A stretch of DNA of 64,000 nt from Dryocola sp051297175 (GTDB taxonomy: Bacteria; Pseudomonadota; Gammaproteobacteria; Enterobacterales; Enterobacteriaceae), in contig NZ_JBINNY010000001.1 in the NCBI RefSeq assembly GCF_051297175.1, positions 1,922,001 through 1,986,000 of the forward strand. The letters are read 5' to 3'. A program made the position numbers and the translations under genes. The notes beneath the pieces were generated by a model. That model did no database searches, was not told where the DNA came from, and saw only the letters and a program-made list of their open reading frames with translations. Below, one piece after another: positions 18,358 through 28,095 of the stretch. Every line of letters begins with the position of its first letter. The stretch's first letter is position 1.

Positions 18358-20127
18358 ATGGATGACTTAACCCTGCGCTATTTTGAAGCCGAAATGCGCT
18401 ACCTGCGTGAGGCCGGTAGAGAATTTGCCCGGGCGCACCCGGACCGTGCGGCAATGCTCAATCTGGACAAACCCGGTGCCCGCGATCCTTACGTAGAACG
18501 CCTGTTTGAAGGCTTTGCCTTCCTGATGGGGCGACTGCGTGAAAAGCTGGATGACGATCTGCCGGAATTGACCGAAGGGCTGGTGAGCCTGTTATGGCCG
18601 CACTATATGCGGACCATTCCGTCACTTGCCATCGTTGAGTTTTCCCCGGAGTGGCAAAGCCTTCGCCAGGCTGAAACGCTGACGGAAGGCTTTTCCGTGC
18701 TGTCGCGTCCGGTGGGGCCGAACAAAACGGCCTGCCAGTACCGGACTACGCGCGATGTGCCTTTACAACCACTGCATCTTGCCGATGCACGTCTGCATAC
18801 CGAAACCGATGGGCGCTCCGCTATTCGTCTGCGTTTCGAATGCCCGGAAAAAGTGGACTGGAGCAAGGCCGGGATCGGCAAGGTTGCCATTTTTCTTAAT
18901 GCCGAAAGCCCGGTCAGCTCAGCCCTGCATCTGGCGATGACCCGACACGTTCATGCGATGTACGCCCGTCATGCCGGTACCCGCACCGAACGGGAAAAGT
19001 TTGAAGGCTGGTGCAAGCCGATGGGCTTCGATGATCATGACAGGCTTTGGCAAAAAGCCGATTCCGCCTTCAGTGGTTACCAGCTGCTGCTGGAATACTT
19101 CAGCTTCCGTCCGAAGTTTATGTTCGTAGAGCTACGTGGCCTTGAAACTATCAGGCTTGACGCGGCCAGCACCTGGTTTGAAATCGATATCGTGCTCAGC
19201 GAAGCCTGGTCAGCTGACCTGCCGTTTGAGACGGAAAACTTCCGCCTGCACTGCGCGCCGGTCATTAACCTTTTCACGCTTGAAGCCGACCCGATGACGC
19301 TGAACCCGCTGGAAAATGAATACCTTCTGCGGCCGCTGCGCCTCCAGGACGGCCACACCGAGATTTACAGCGTGGATAATATCCACGGCGCGCTGAAGCT
19401 CGGCAAGCACCAGTATGTGCCATTTTCGAGCTTCCGACACCGGGGCGGCATGATGCGCCACGATGCGCCGGAGCGCTATTTCCACACCCGAGTGAAACGC
19501 GGCGCGTCCGGTCTGCACGATACCTGGTTAATTCTGGGAGGGAAATCTTTCGAGGTGGATCAGCTGTCTGAAAAACCCGAATCCCTTTCAATGCGCATTA
19601 CCGGCACCAACGGCCAGCTCCCGCGCAAGGCGCTGGAAAGTACGTTGCTGGACAAGGTCGTCAAAGCAGGGAAAGTTCCGGTACGGGTGCTGAATGTTTC
19701 CGCACCGACGATGCCCCTGTATCCCCCGGCGAATGACCGCTTCCACTGGCGGGTAATGAGCCACCTGGGCTCTAACTTCCTCAGCATGATGGATAACCCT
19801 GAAGTTCTGCGGGGCACGCTGGCGCTGTATGACTGGACCGACGATGAGATGAACCGCCGTCGCCTTGAGGCCATTGTTGCGGTGAAACACACCCTCATAA
19901 GACGCTTCGAGAAAGGCTTTATGCTGCGGGGCGTGGATATCGAGGTCACGCTGAACATGGATAACTTTGCAGGCGAGGGGGATGTGAACCTCTTTGGCGA
20001 GATGCTGCACCGCTTCTTCGCGCTGTATGCGGATGTTCACCTCTTTAACCAGCTTACGCTGGTGCTGCAACCGACAGGGAAACGACTGAGATGGAACGAA
20101 AATCACCGCCAGCACGTACCGGGCTGA
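18358..20127 (+). CDS. tssF: TssF, T6SS baseplate subunit
   Basis: A 589-residue TssF (ImpG/VasA) beginning MDDLTLRYFEAEMRYLREA with the conserved FARAHPDRAAMLNL, DPYVERLFEGFAFL and PELTEGLVSLLWPHY motifs. TssF and TssG form the baseplate wedge around the VgrG spike in the cytoplasm. The 165 bases between tssM and this gene hold no convincing gene. The 3' end overlaps tssG by 37 bases. Confidence 0.95.
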   Translation: MDDLTLRYFEAEMRYLREAGREFARAHPDRAAMLNLDKPGARDPYVERLFEGFAFLMGRLREKLDDDLPELTEGLVSLLWPHYMRTIPSLAIVEFSPEWQSLRQAETLTEGFSVLSRPVGPNKTACQYRTTRDVPLQPLHLADARLHTETDGRSAIRLRFECPEKVDWSKAGIGKVAIFLNAESPVSSALHLAMTRHVHAMYARHAGTRTEREKFEGWCKPMGFDDHDRLWQKADSAFSGYQLLLEYFSFRPKFMFVELRGLETIRLDAASTWFEIDIVLSEAWSADLPFETENFRLHCAPVINLFTLEADPMTLNPLENEYLLRPLRLQDGHTEIYSVDNIHGALKLGKHQYVPFSSFRHRGGMMRHDAPERYFHTRVKRGASGLHDTWLILGGKSFEVDQLSEKPESLSMRITGTNGQLPRKALESTLLDKVVKAGKVPVRVLNVSAPTMPLYPPANDRFHWRVMSHLGSNFLSMMDNPEVLRGTLALYDWTDDEMNRRRLEAIVAVKHTLIRRFEKGFMLRGVDIEVTLNMDNFAGEGDVNLFGEMLHRFFALYADVHLFNQLTLVLQPTGKRLRWNENHRQHVPG

Positions 20128-21173
20128 CGCTCGCGCTCAATCAGGAGATCTGGCGCGCTAATTTTTACCGCTTCTGCCAACTGCTGGAACAGGAAAACCC
20201 CGGCTCACCGAAGCTCGGGGCGACCAGCCATCCGGCAAACGACCCGGTGCGATTTCGCCCCTGGCCGGGGATGGGGTTTCCGGTCAGCACCCTGAAAGCG
20301 GTTGAGACTGATGAAGATCATCCCGAACGTCCCCCGACCGTGCGCACCACCTTTCTTGGAATGTATGGCGTGGATTCACCTCTCCCCGGTGCGTATCTGG
20401 ATGATATCGCGCAGCGTCGGGAAGGGCATGAGACGGTCACCTCGTTTCTGGATATCTTCAGCCATCGAATTACCACCCAGTATTACCGAATCTGGCGCAA
20501 ATACGCGTACCCGGCCACGTTTGAGACCGGAGGGCGCGACGCCACCTCCCAGTGCCTGCTTGGGCTGGTGGGGCTAGGTATTCCGGGTACAGCCGAGCAT
20601 GTGGGGACATCGGTGTCTCGTTTTCTGGCGCTGCTGGGCACCATGCGGTTGCCTACCCGCAATGCGGAGGGCATCCGTGCGCTGGTCAGCCTACTTGCAC
20701 CACACACCCGGGCAACCGTTACCGAACCCGATCCGGTCAAAGTGCATGTCGACAACCGGAGTGGGCTGGGTGCCGGTAACCGTGTTCGGCTTGAACAACG
20801 GGCTACGCTTGGTAAATCCGGTAATGAAGCCTGCAGCCGTGTCCTCGTGACGCTCGTCACTGAAGATCCGGAGGAAGCAGAAGGCTGGTTACCCGGCGGT
20901 CACATTCATACCGACCTGCTGGTCCTGATGCGCGTTTATCTCGGCTACCGCAGTGATGCGCGGCTACGCCTGACTGTGCCGGTGCGGCTGCTTCCCGAGC
21001 CACGTCTGGGTAAAGGCCGGCGAATTCAACTGGGGCGTACCGGTCTTCTCGGCCTGAAAGACGGCAAACTCAGCGACAACCGTGAAACCCTCACCGTCAG
21101 CCTGGGCTGTTATGAAGGGCTGCACTGCCAGGTGCTGCTGCCAGCTGAAGACGGCCGCTACCGTTTCGAATAA
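20091..21173 (+). CDS. tssG: TssG, T6SS baseplate subunit
   Basis: A 360-residue TssG (ImpH/VasB). It has the N-terminal FYRFCQLLEQENPG motif, FRPWPGMGFPVS, the TTFLGMYGVDSPLPGAYLDDI segment and the FLDIFSHRITTQYYRIWRKY block typical of the family. ATG 20091 lies inside the 3' end of tssF (37-base overlap), indicating coupled translation of these partners. Confidence 0.95.
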   Translation: MERKSPPARTGLTLALNQEIWRANFYRFCQLLEQENPGSPKLGATSHPANDPVRFRPWPGMGFPVSTLKAVETDEDHPERPPTVRTTFLGMYGVDSPLPGAYLDDIAQRREGHETVTSFLDIFSHRITTQYYRIWRKYAYPATFETGGRDATSQCLLGLVGLGIPGTAEHVGTSVSRFLALLGTMRLPTRNAEGIRALVSLLAPHTRATVTEPDPVKVHVDNRSGLGAGNRVRLEQRATLGKSGNEACSRVLVTLVTEDPEEAEGWLPGGHIHTDLLVLMRVYLGYRSDARLRLTVPVRLLPEPRLGKGRRIQLGRTGLLGLKDGKLSDNRETLTVSLGCYEGLHCQVLLPAEDGRYRFE

Positions 21174-21195
21174 TTACTCATCAACTTTCCCCAAA

Positions 21196-21309
21196 ATAAC
21201 TCTGGTAGCAGGATGGCGGCAAACGAATAAGTCCTTGGAAGCATAGTTCACTAGGTGACTGGGGCGAGTGAGTGCAGCCAACGCATCTGCAACCTGAAGT
21301 ATGACGGGG
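21196..21309 (+). repeat. Degenerate ERIC element
   Basis: Resembles the ERIC consensus: GGCGGCAAACGA, a diverged centre, then GTGACTGGGGCGAG, GTGCAGCCAACGCAT, and the end ACCTGAAGTATGACGGGG. It occupies most of the gap between tssG and tssJ and ends about 17 bases before the tssJ start. Confidence 0.75.
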
Positions 21310-21326
21310 AAGAAAGGAACTTCTGA

Positions 21327-21851
21327 ATGGCAACAATAACCCGCTGGTGGCCGCTGACGCTTATCGCCTGTGGTCTGCTTGCAGGCTGCGGCCTGACCCA
21401 GACCGTCAAGGACGGCACCGTCAGTCTCACAAAATCCATCTTTTATAAAAAGATCAACACGCTGCATCTGGACCTCACCCCGCGTACGGCCATTAACGCT
21501 GATGGCGCGCAGATGCCGCTGGCGACGATGGTGAGAGTCTATCAACTCAGGGATCGCAGGGCTGTCGACGCCGCCGATTACCAGACGCTGCTGCGCAATG
21601 CCGATACGGCGCTGAAAGAGGATGTGCTGGCCTCAAAAGAGCTGCTGGTGATGCCTAAAGGCAGCGTGTCGCTCAATATGCCGATGGATAAAAACGCGCA
21701 GTTCGTGGCGGTGGTGGCCCTGTTCAATCGCCCGGATATGCAGGAGAACCGCTGGCGGATGGTGCTGACACGTGACGATCTTGACCCGGACAAACCCCGC
21801 ACCGTCGAGCTGGGCGACGGCTGGCTCAGCCTCGTGCCGGTGAAGGAGTGA
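21327..21851 (+). CDS. tssJ: TssJ, T6SS outer-membrane lipoprotein
   Basis: A 174-residue lipoprotein with a signal peptide ending in the lipobox LLAG-C (Cys about residue 21). The mature part has the TssJ signatures PLATMVRVYQL and MVLTRDDLDPDKPRTVELG. TssJ anchors the TssM periplasmic domain to the outer membrane. Start ATG 21327 has AAAGGAA upstream. A diverged, broken copy of the tssJ 3' end lies at 28096-28216. Confidence 0.93.
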   Translation: MATITRWWPLTLIACGLLAGCGLTQTVKDGTVSLTKSIFYKKINTLHLDLTPRTAINADGAQMPLATMVRVYQLRDRRAVDAADYQTLLRNADTALKEDVLASKELLVMPKGSVSLNMPMDKNAQFVAVVALFNRPDMQENRWRMVLTRDDLDPDKPRTVELGDGWLSLVPVKE

Positions 21852-21855
21852 GTCG

Positions 21856-24186
21856 ATGGATAACTGGTTAGCCCTTTTTGACGGGCAGGCGCGCTATTTT
21901 CTCGCTATCAGCGACAGCACCGTGCAGCCTGATGTGCTGAAATTCAGCGGACGGGAAGCATTAAGCGAGCCGTTCAGCTGGGATATTGAGTTCACCACAG
22001 CGCAGGCAAACATTGCCCCTGAACAGGTGCTGATGAAATTTGCCTCCCTGCGGATGCGCAGTGGTAAAAACGTCCACGGCATCATTACCCGCCTTGAGTG
22101 GCTGTCCACGACGAAGGACCAGTCGCATTACAAAGCCACCCTGAGCGCCCGTCTGGCGCTGCTGTCATATACGCACCGGTGCGCCGTATTCCAGGACCTG
22201 TCGGTGCCGGAGGTGGTGGAGCAAGTATTACGCCAGCACGGGCTGGAAGGGCCGGATTTTGAATTCCGGCTTGAACGAACCTATCCAGCGCGTGAACTCA
22301 TCACCCAGTGGCGCGAAACCGACCTCGAATTTGTCCAGCGGCTGCTGTCCGAAGTCGGTATTTACTGGCGCACGGAGATGGACAGCACCCGTGAGCTGGA
22401 TATTTATATTTTTGCCGACAGCCAGCTCAACTACCAGTTTGATGTGCATTTGCCCTATGGCGAGCCGTCCGGCCTGTACGACGGTGCGGCGGAATCGGTA
22501 TGGGATGTGCGCACCTCGCATCATGTGGTCACCGGCACTGTCGCCACGCGTGACTACAACTACCGCACAGCCACCACGCCGCTGGATGCCGCAGTGAGTG
22601 TGCGCAGTGATGCCATTATAACCGGTGAACACTACCGCTACGCCGCACCCTACCGCGAAGCCGGGGATGATGCCGACCCGGAGCCGGAAACCGAAAGCGG
22701 CGCGTTTTACGCCCGTATCCATCACGAACGCGAGCTGAACAAATCTGCCCGCGTCAGCCTGGACAGTAACGCCTCCTGCCTGACGCCCGGCCAGGTGCTG
22801 GAGGCGGATGGCAACGTTATCAGCGCCCTGAGAGACGGCGTGATCGTCACCCTGGTCACTTACCATGCCGCCCGTGATACCCGCCTGCATGTTTGCGTTG
22901 AAGGGATGCCGTACAGCGAACGCTACTGCTTCCGCCCGGAAGAAATCCCCCGCCCTGAAATCCACGGCACGCTGCCCGCCCGCATTGAGAGTCGCGAGAA
23001 AAACGACATCTATGCGCACCTGGATGCGCACGGACGCTACCGCGTCAGGCTGGACTTTGACCGCAACGACAGCGAGCAGGGTTACGGCTATCTGTGGCTG
23101 CGCATGGCGAAGCCGTATGCCGGAGAGCGGTACGGCTGGCACATGCCGCTTACCGACGGCACCGGGGTGGCGATTGCGTACGGCAACGGCGACATCGACC
23201 TGCCGTACATCTCCCACGCCATGCACGACTCCGCACACCCCGACCTCGTTAACCGCGACAACCATACCCGCAACGTCCTGAGGACGCCTGCCAGCAACAA
23301 GCTGCGGATGGAGGACAGGCGCGGCGAGGAGCATATCAAGCTCGCCACGGAGTACGGCAGGACGCAGCTGAACACCGGGCATATCGTGGACGCGCAGGGC
23401 AGGCCGCGCGGTGCGGGCGCCGAGCTGCGCACCGACGAGCGGGGCACCATCCGCGCCGGGAAAGGGCTGTTTATCAGCGCGGACGGGCAGCCAAAAGCCC
23501 AGGGCGAAGCGCTGGATATGGACGCCGCGCTTGCGGAAATCGACCGGCTCAACCGGCAGCTGCAGCAGCTGGAGATGGCCGCAGAGCAGGCGCAGGCGCT
23601 GAAGGCGGATATCGACAGCCAGATTGCGATGTTTGAGCAAAGGCTGAAGCCGCTTAACGAGGCGATACTGTTCTCCGCTCCGGAAGGCATGGCCTTCACC
23701 AGCGGCGAGCATATGCAGATAGCGGCCGCGAAAAACGTCGCCATCAACGCCGGGGGCGATATCAGCGTCGGCGTGATGGGGAATATGACGGCGCTTGTCG
23801 GGGAAAAGCTGGGGATGTTTGCCCGCACCGGGCAGCTGAGCCTGAAGGCCAGCGAGGGCCCGATAGACGTGCAGGCGCAGAACGCTAATATGCGCCTGTT
23901 TGCTGAGAAAAAGCTGACCCTGACCTCAGAAAGTGACATCTCGTTTGCCGGCAAGAAGCGCATCACGCTGATAGGCGGCGGCAGCTACCTGAAGCTTGAG
24001 GCGGGGAGGGTGGAGTACGGCACCACGGCGACCTATATGCGCAGGGTGAAGCGGACGATGGCGGCGGGGGCGGCGACATTGCCGCTGAGTATACAGGAAT
24101 TGTATCCTGCTATTATCGATAATATTTGCATCCCCTGTCTGCTGAATGCCATTAAATCAAACAGTGCCATCGTACAAGGAGCATAA
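21856..24186 (+). CDS. vgrG: VgrG/TssI spike protein 2
   Basis: A 776-residue VgrG with the same domain order as VgrG-1: gp27-like region (RTYPARELITQWRETDLEFVQ), gp5 OB region and DUF2345 needle (GEEHIKLATEYG, TSGEHMQI). After the LIGGGSYLKLE block the tail diverges, and from about 24088 the DNA becomes AT-rich and encodes a new ending (LYPAIIDNICIPC ... SAIVQGA). It begins 4 bases after tssJ with GGAG upstream and is followed two bases later by a DUF4123 adaptor, so the tail probably specifies that adaptor/effector. Confidence 0.95.
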   Translation: MDNWLALFDGQARYFLAISDSTVQPDVLKFSGREALSEPFSWDIEFTTAQANIAPEQVLMKFASLRMRSGKNVHGIITRLEWLSTTKDQSHYKATLSARLALLSYTHRCAVFQDLSVPEVVEQVLRQHGLEGPDFEFRLERTYPARELITQWRETDLEFVQRLLSEVGIYWRTEMDSTRELDIYIFADSQLNYQFDVHLPYGEPSGLYDGAAESVWDVRTSHHVVTGTVATRDYNYRTATTPLDAAVSVRSDAIITGEHYRYAAPYREAGDDADPEPETESGAFYARIHHERELNKSARVSLDSNASCLTPGQVLEADGNVISALRDGVIVTLVTYHAARDTRLHVCVEGMPYSERYCFRPEEIPRPEIHGTLPARIESREKNDIYAHLDAHGRYRVRLDFDRNDSEQGYGYLWLRMAKPYAGERYGWHMPLTDGTGVAIAYGNGDIDLPYISHAMHDSAHPDLVNRDNHTRNVLRTPASNKLRMEDRRGEEHIKLATEYGRTQLNTGHIVDAQGRPRGAGAELRTDERGTIRAGKGLFISADGQPKAQGEALDMDAALAEIDRLNRQLQQLEMAAEQAQALKADIDSQIAMFEQRLKPLNEAILFSAPEGMAFTSGEHMQIAAAKNVAINAGGDISVGVMGNMTALVGEKLGMFARTGQLSLKASEGPIDVQAQNANMRLFAEKKLTLTSESDISFAGKKRITLIGGGSYLKLEAGRVEYGTTATYMRRVKRTMAAGAATLPLSIQELYPAIIDNICIPCLLNAIKSNSAIVQGA

Positions 24187-24188
24187 CT

Positions 24189-25007
24189 ATGGATACCACG
24201 GCATTACTCCAGGCATTACCTGATAAAAAAGGCACACATATTTATCTGCTGTTTGAAGCCGGCGCGCAGATCACTGAAAATTTTCGGATATTTCAATCAG
24301 AACATGCCTCATATATGTACTCCCTGTACATCCATCCGCAACTGGAAGAGTTTCAGGAGTACGGCCCCTGGCTTCTGGAAGCAAAAAATAAAACTCAGTT
24401 ACTGGAATATTTGGAAAATCTTCCGGGGATTATTGGGGTTATTGTTGCAAATCGACATCTTTCTTCTGTCGCGATACAACTTTCCAGAGGTTGCGTGGCT
24501 ATCGGGCCGGAAAATAAAGCCTCTCTGATACGTTATTATGCACAACAGGTTCTTAAGGTTCTGGTGCTATCGGCAGAAAATGACTGGCATGCATTTTTAT
24601 TCCGAGATATCGGGCAGTGGTGGGTTCCAGGGAACGAACAATGGGAACAAATTAATATTCCTACTTCTACAGCTTCAAATCCTATGGACCACGTGGTACG
24701 ACTGGACAAAGAGGTCTGGCAACAAATAACGGACAAAGCAGAAATCAGCAGCATATTAACGCAATGGCAGAAGATGCCTTCAAGCCAACATTTTCCACAT
24801 TGCACTCAGCGTGACATGGTAATTAAGGCGCTCAGAAAAGCGAAGGAGGCATCTATACCAGAGGGTACAGACAGCAAACTGTATGCGCTTTACTATCTCA
24901 ATGGTGGCAAAATGGTGCTCGAGTCGGATGAGATGCAAATATCGTTGCAGCAAGTGAGTCTGGGAAAGATATCTCTTGAACAGCTACTGGCTAAATTTAC
25001 CGCCTGA
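24189..25007 (+). CDS. DUF4123 T6SS effector adaptor
   Basis: A 272-residue protein with the DUF4123 pattern: an N-terminal THIYLLFEAG strand, a central YGPWLLE motif, and a later WHAFLFRDIG segment. DUF4123 proteins (Tap/TEC) are cytoplasmic chaperones that load a cognate effector on VgrG. It sits two bases after vgrG-2 and upstream of the Tle1-like gene, matching that role. AAGGAG at 24176-24181 serves as ribosome site inside the vgrG end. Confidence 0.85.
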   Translation: MDTTALLQALPDKKGTHIYLLFEAGAQITENFRIFQSEHASYMYSLYIHPQLEEFQEYGPWLLEAKNKTQLLEYLENLPGIIGVIVANRHLSSVAIQLSRGCVAIGPENKASLIRYYAQQVLKVLVLSAENDWHAFLFRDIGQWWVPGNEQWEQINIPTSTASNPMDHVVRLDKEVWQQITDKAEISSILTQWQKMPSSQHFPHCTQRDMVIKALRKAKEASIPEGTDSKLYALYYLNGGKMVLESDEMQISLQQVSLGKISLEQLLAKFTA

Positions 25008-25031
25008 AAACGGCATCCCAGGGAAACAATA

Positions 25032-25546
25032 ATGGGATTTTTTCGCAAATTTGAAAGAGTGGAAAGCGTTGTAAACCATGGATATGCTCGTTGGGGGAAA
25101 TGGATCTGGGGTAGTCTGCTGGCGATGATATTGGCATCTGGTGGTTGGTTATTCTGGGCCGCAATCTGGGGACCGCCGACCGGAGGTGTGACTTTAATTA
25201 TTCACATCGAAATCGACAGGCTAATTCTGGGGTTCATTATGAATGAGGCGGCTGGGCCAAATGCTTCGGCATTTAAAAAATCCGTATTCAGGAGGGGGAG
25301 GAGCTGCCACATGTTGCGGCAGCATTTCGGGGAAGACTGCTGAAGTTATCTGGACTCTTGATATAACCCATGATCAGTACATTAAAGTTATGCGCCTGGA
25401 AACGCGTCGAGTCGTCATGCCATTACCGGAAAGGAAACGGGAGAGAATGATTTGCATTTTCACTTTTTCCCGGCGATAAAGTGTTACTGGGCTGGAGCAA
25501 TAATATTTGGTCTCCTTATAAAAAAAGCCCGATTAATACTAATTAA
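25032..25546 (+). pseudogene. Frameshifted DUF3304-like gene (decayed duplicate)
   Basis: The first frame gives MGFFRKFERVESVVNHGYARWGKWIW, near identical in layout to the intact gene at 25572. After a run of A near 25275-25280 the homology continues in another frame (GGGGAATCCGSISGKTAEVIW). It shifts again near 25440-25470 to end as PGDKVLLGWSNNIW and a stop at 25544-25546. At least two frameshifts are therefore present. A 103-residue truncated product could still be made from 25032-25343. Confidence 0.8.
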
Positions 25547-25571
25547 CTTGCGGATTAGAGAAAAATAAGTA

Positions 25572-26090
25572 ATGGGATTTTTTAAAACCTACGACAAAAT
25601 TAATAATGCTGTGAATCGTGGATATGCCCGTTGGGGAAAATGGATCTGGTGTAGCCTGCTGGCGGTTGTGCTGGCATATGGCGGTTGTTTAATCTGGGCA
25701 TCAATCTGGGGGCCACCGAGCGGGCCTGTGACGTTAATCATTCACAGCGAAATCGATAGGCCAATTCTGGGGTTTAGTGTGAATGGTGTGGCTGGTTCAA
25801 ATGCATTTGCCCACGGCGGTGGCGGTGCAACCTGCTGTGGTAGCATCAGCGGGAATACAGCGGAAATTATTTGGACATTAAGTACAACTCGGGCTCAATA
25901 CGACGCAGGTCTTCGTAAGGAAACGCGTAGAGTTCTCATGTCGTTACCGGAAAGAAGATGGGAAGAAAATTATCTACATGTCTATTTCCTTACTGGTGAT
26001 AAAGTTCTCTTGTGGTGGGGTGAGGGTTTTATTCATCCAAAATCGGAAGCGCTTTCAACTACGATCCGGGCTAATAAATTAAAGGAGTAA
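25572..26090 (+). CDS. DUF3304-like membrane-anchored protein, candidate immunity
   Basis: A 172-residue protein with one membrane segment (~27-47, CSLLAVVLAYGGCLIWAS) and an extracytoplasmic domain bearing GGGGATCCGSISG and IIWTLS, a pattern I associate with DUF3304. It lies directly before the Tle1-like gene, whose start overlaps its stop. DUF3304 proteins often accompany T6SS phospholipase-like effectors, so an immunity role is plausible but inferred. The upstream broken copy shows that this gene was duplicated. Confidence 0.75.
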   Translation: MGFFKTYDKINNAVNRGYARWGKWIWCSLLAVVLAYGGCLIWASIWGPPSGPVTLIIHSEIDRPILGFSVNGVAGSNAFAHGGGGATCCGSISGNTAEIIWTLSTTRAQYDAGLRKETRRVLMSLPERRWEENYLHVYFLTGDKVLLWWGEGFIHPKSEALSTTIRANKLKE

Positions 26091-26092
26091 TG

Positions 26093-27877
26093 ATGGATAT
26101 TGAAAGCATTATAGCCGCCGCAACCCGTGCGCAACAGGCAGATGATGCCGCATTGGGAAATTGCTCCCGGATATGGCATGTTGGTTTCTTTTTTGATGGC
26201 ATTCATCGCAATATCGAGCAGGATTCACCAGAGCAGCGCCTGAGTAATGTTGCTCGGTTATTCAGGGCTTTTCCCGATGAGTCATATGATATTTCTACAA
26301 GTAGCCACGCTAAATTCTATATATCTGGTCTAGGTACTCCATTTCAGGAAAGTCTTACCGCAAAACTTCATGCTTTTATGGATGTTGCACAAAACGCCGT
26401 GCTGGATGATATAAAAGACCGGCCTAAAGAAATGGCGAAAGAGGCAGGTATGGAATTTCTAAAAGATGGTGACTGGTGGGAAATGATAAAAAACTCAGGA
26501 AAAAAACTGATTAATCCCACCGAGAGTAAAAAACTCGCATCAAATGCTGCAAAAAAAGCAGCAAAAAAAGTCAGTATTGAGGCTACCCCTTGGTTACGTG
26601 ATAACCCCACAGTTGCGGATATGTTAGTAACTGGTGTTGACACCCGAATTGCTTCGACCAAAATTACCTTTGAAGAGGCCTATAAAGAATCAAAAAAAAA
26701 GAGTCCGGTCCCAATAAAACTGATCTCCATTTCATTATTCGGTTATGACCTCGGTGCAACTCTCACACGTAAGTTTATTGATACTCTCCTTGAGAATGTT
26801 TTTCAGAAACAGGGTGATAAATATACTTACCAGAATGTTCCCGTAGATATTGTTTTCACCGGTTTATTTGATTGTGCTCGCCATACGCCTGCCAGTAGTA
26901 ATAATGGCGTGGACTGGTTTGTTTCAACATTTGGAGGGCCGATAAAAGACGTAAGTGTAATGCTAGGTGATAAATCTATTGATCAGAAATCTGCATTACC
27001 TAATGCGGTTAAAAATGCACTTCATCTGGTGGCTGCCCATGAAAATCGGCCCTGGCGTAGCCTCTATCGCTTGGGCGGAAATAATAAGCATCAGGAAGAG
27101 CTGCTACCCGGCTGTGCAGAAGACGTGGGAGGCGGTCTGAAACCGGATGAGCAGAAGCCGAGTGCAGAGCTTTGTCGCGTGGCGCTTCACCGGATGTATC
27201 GCGCAGCGACTATGGTAGGGGTTCCATTTCCAGACCTTCAAACGCTTGATAAAACAGATATTGACGTTGCTGCCTATTTCGTTATACAGGATAAAGTCAA
27301 TAATAAATCAGTCGCGCAGTGGACAAAGATTTACCAGCAGGCTGTGCCGTTTAAAGCCGTTAGTATTGGCGCGCAAAACCGACATTTGGACAGCTATATC
27401 GAGTGGCTAGGGCGACAATATTATCAATACCGGTGTGAATGCATGAAATATGAAAAACAGCATGGGGACGTTTTAACTTCAGCGGATTCATCAGCAGGTT
27501 TAGTCGGAATTAATCCTCATGGGCACGAGAAAGCGGATCAGTTGCAAAATGAACTTAATGTGTTGCATAAAAACTGGGGCTGGCTGGAAGATGTCCATGA
27601 TGTAGCGCTACGAATGAAAAACAGCATGGAAACTAATCCACATGATAAACGCCTGCAGATTGTACCTGATGTCTATGGCCCGGCTTTAAGACGGGCGAGA
27701 AGATTTATTGATTTTGCTCGGGCCGCATACCATGGCTTACCTCAACCTTTACTTCACGATACAGCTCCACCTGAAATGTATGCCTGGTTTGTTCACGATA
27801 GACAAACCGTTGAAAAAGGGGCAGGTATTTCTCAGAACTTCCTGGTTATTCGTTCAATGGAAAAACCTGAAGCCTAA
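26093..27877 (+). CDS. Tle1/DUF2235-like T6SS effector candidate, nucleophile Ser replaced
   Basis: A protein of about 594 residues. Numbering from the alternative ATG 26090, it has FFFDGIHRN (Asp36), matching the DUF2235 FFDGTxN start; GLFDCARH (Asp261), matching the catalytic Asp strand; and HLVAAHENRPW (His312), matching the family's HxVAxxExR block. The expected GxSxG elbow reads LFGYDLGATLTRKF, with Asp220 (codon 26747-26749) in place of Ser. It may be inactive, use another chemistry, or the alignment may be off. AGGAG at 26083-26087 suits ATG 26093. It ends the vgrG-2/DUF4123/DUF3304 block. Confidence 0.7.
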   Translation: MDIESIIAAATRAQQADDAALGNCSRIWHVGFFFDGIHRNIEQDSPEQRLSNVARLFRAFPDESYDISTSSHAKFYISGLGTPFQESLTAKLHAFMDVAQNAVLDDIKDRPKEMAKEAGMEFLKDGDWWEMIKNSGKKLINPTESKKLASNAAKKAAKKVSIEATPWLRDNPTVADMLVTGVDTRIASTKITFEEAYKESKKKSPVPIKLISISLFGYDLGATLTRKFIDTLLENVFQKQGDKYTYQNVPVDIVFTGLFDCARHTPASSNNGVDWFVSTFGGPIKDVSVMLGDKSIDQKSALPNAVKNALHLVAAHENRPWRSLYRLGGNNKHQEELLPGCAEDVGGGLKPDEQKPSAELCRVALHRMYRAATMVGVPFPDLQTLDKTDIDVAAYFVIQDKVNNKSVAQWTKIYQQAVPFKAVSIGAQNRHLDSYIEWLGRQYYQYRCECMKYEKQHGDVLTSADSSAGLVGINPHGHEKADQLQNELNVLHKNWGWLEDVHDVALRMKNSMETNPHDKRLQIVPDVYGPALRRARRFIDFARAAYHGLPQPLLHDTAPPEMYAWFVHDRQTVEKGAGISQNFLVIRSMEKPEA

Positions 27878-28095
27878 TTGACAATGCAGCTTCTCACATT
27901 ATTTCTTAGCTAGATGCTGCCGTGATACCCACCTGCATATTCTTCCTACTATATTTGCACATTAAATTTGCCACCTGAGGTGATATTTTTTATCTCAGCA
28001 TAAAACAGGTGACTTCATTTACATGACAATAAAGCGTCAGGTGGCGGGGAAATGTCTGGGATAATAGTCCAATGAAGCGCTTTTAAAGAAGGCTG

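Noticed and set aside
22228..23712. 494-residue minus-strand open frame opposite vgrG-2
   Set aside because: Antisense shadow of a clear VgrG coding frame, with no recognisable domain or ribosome site.
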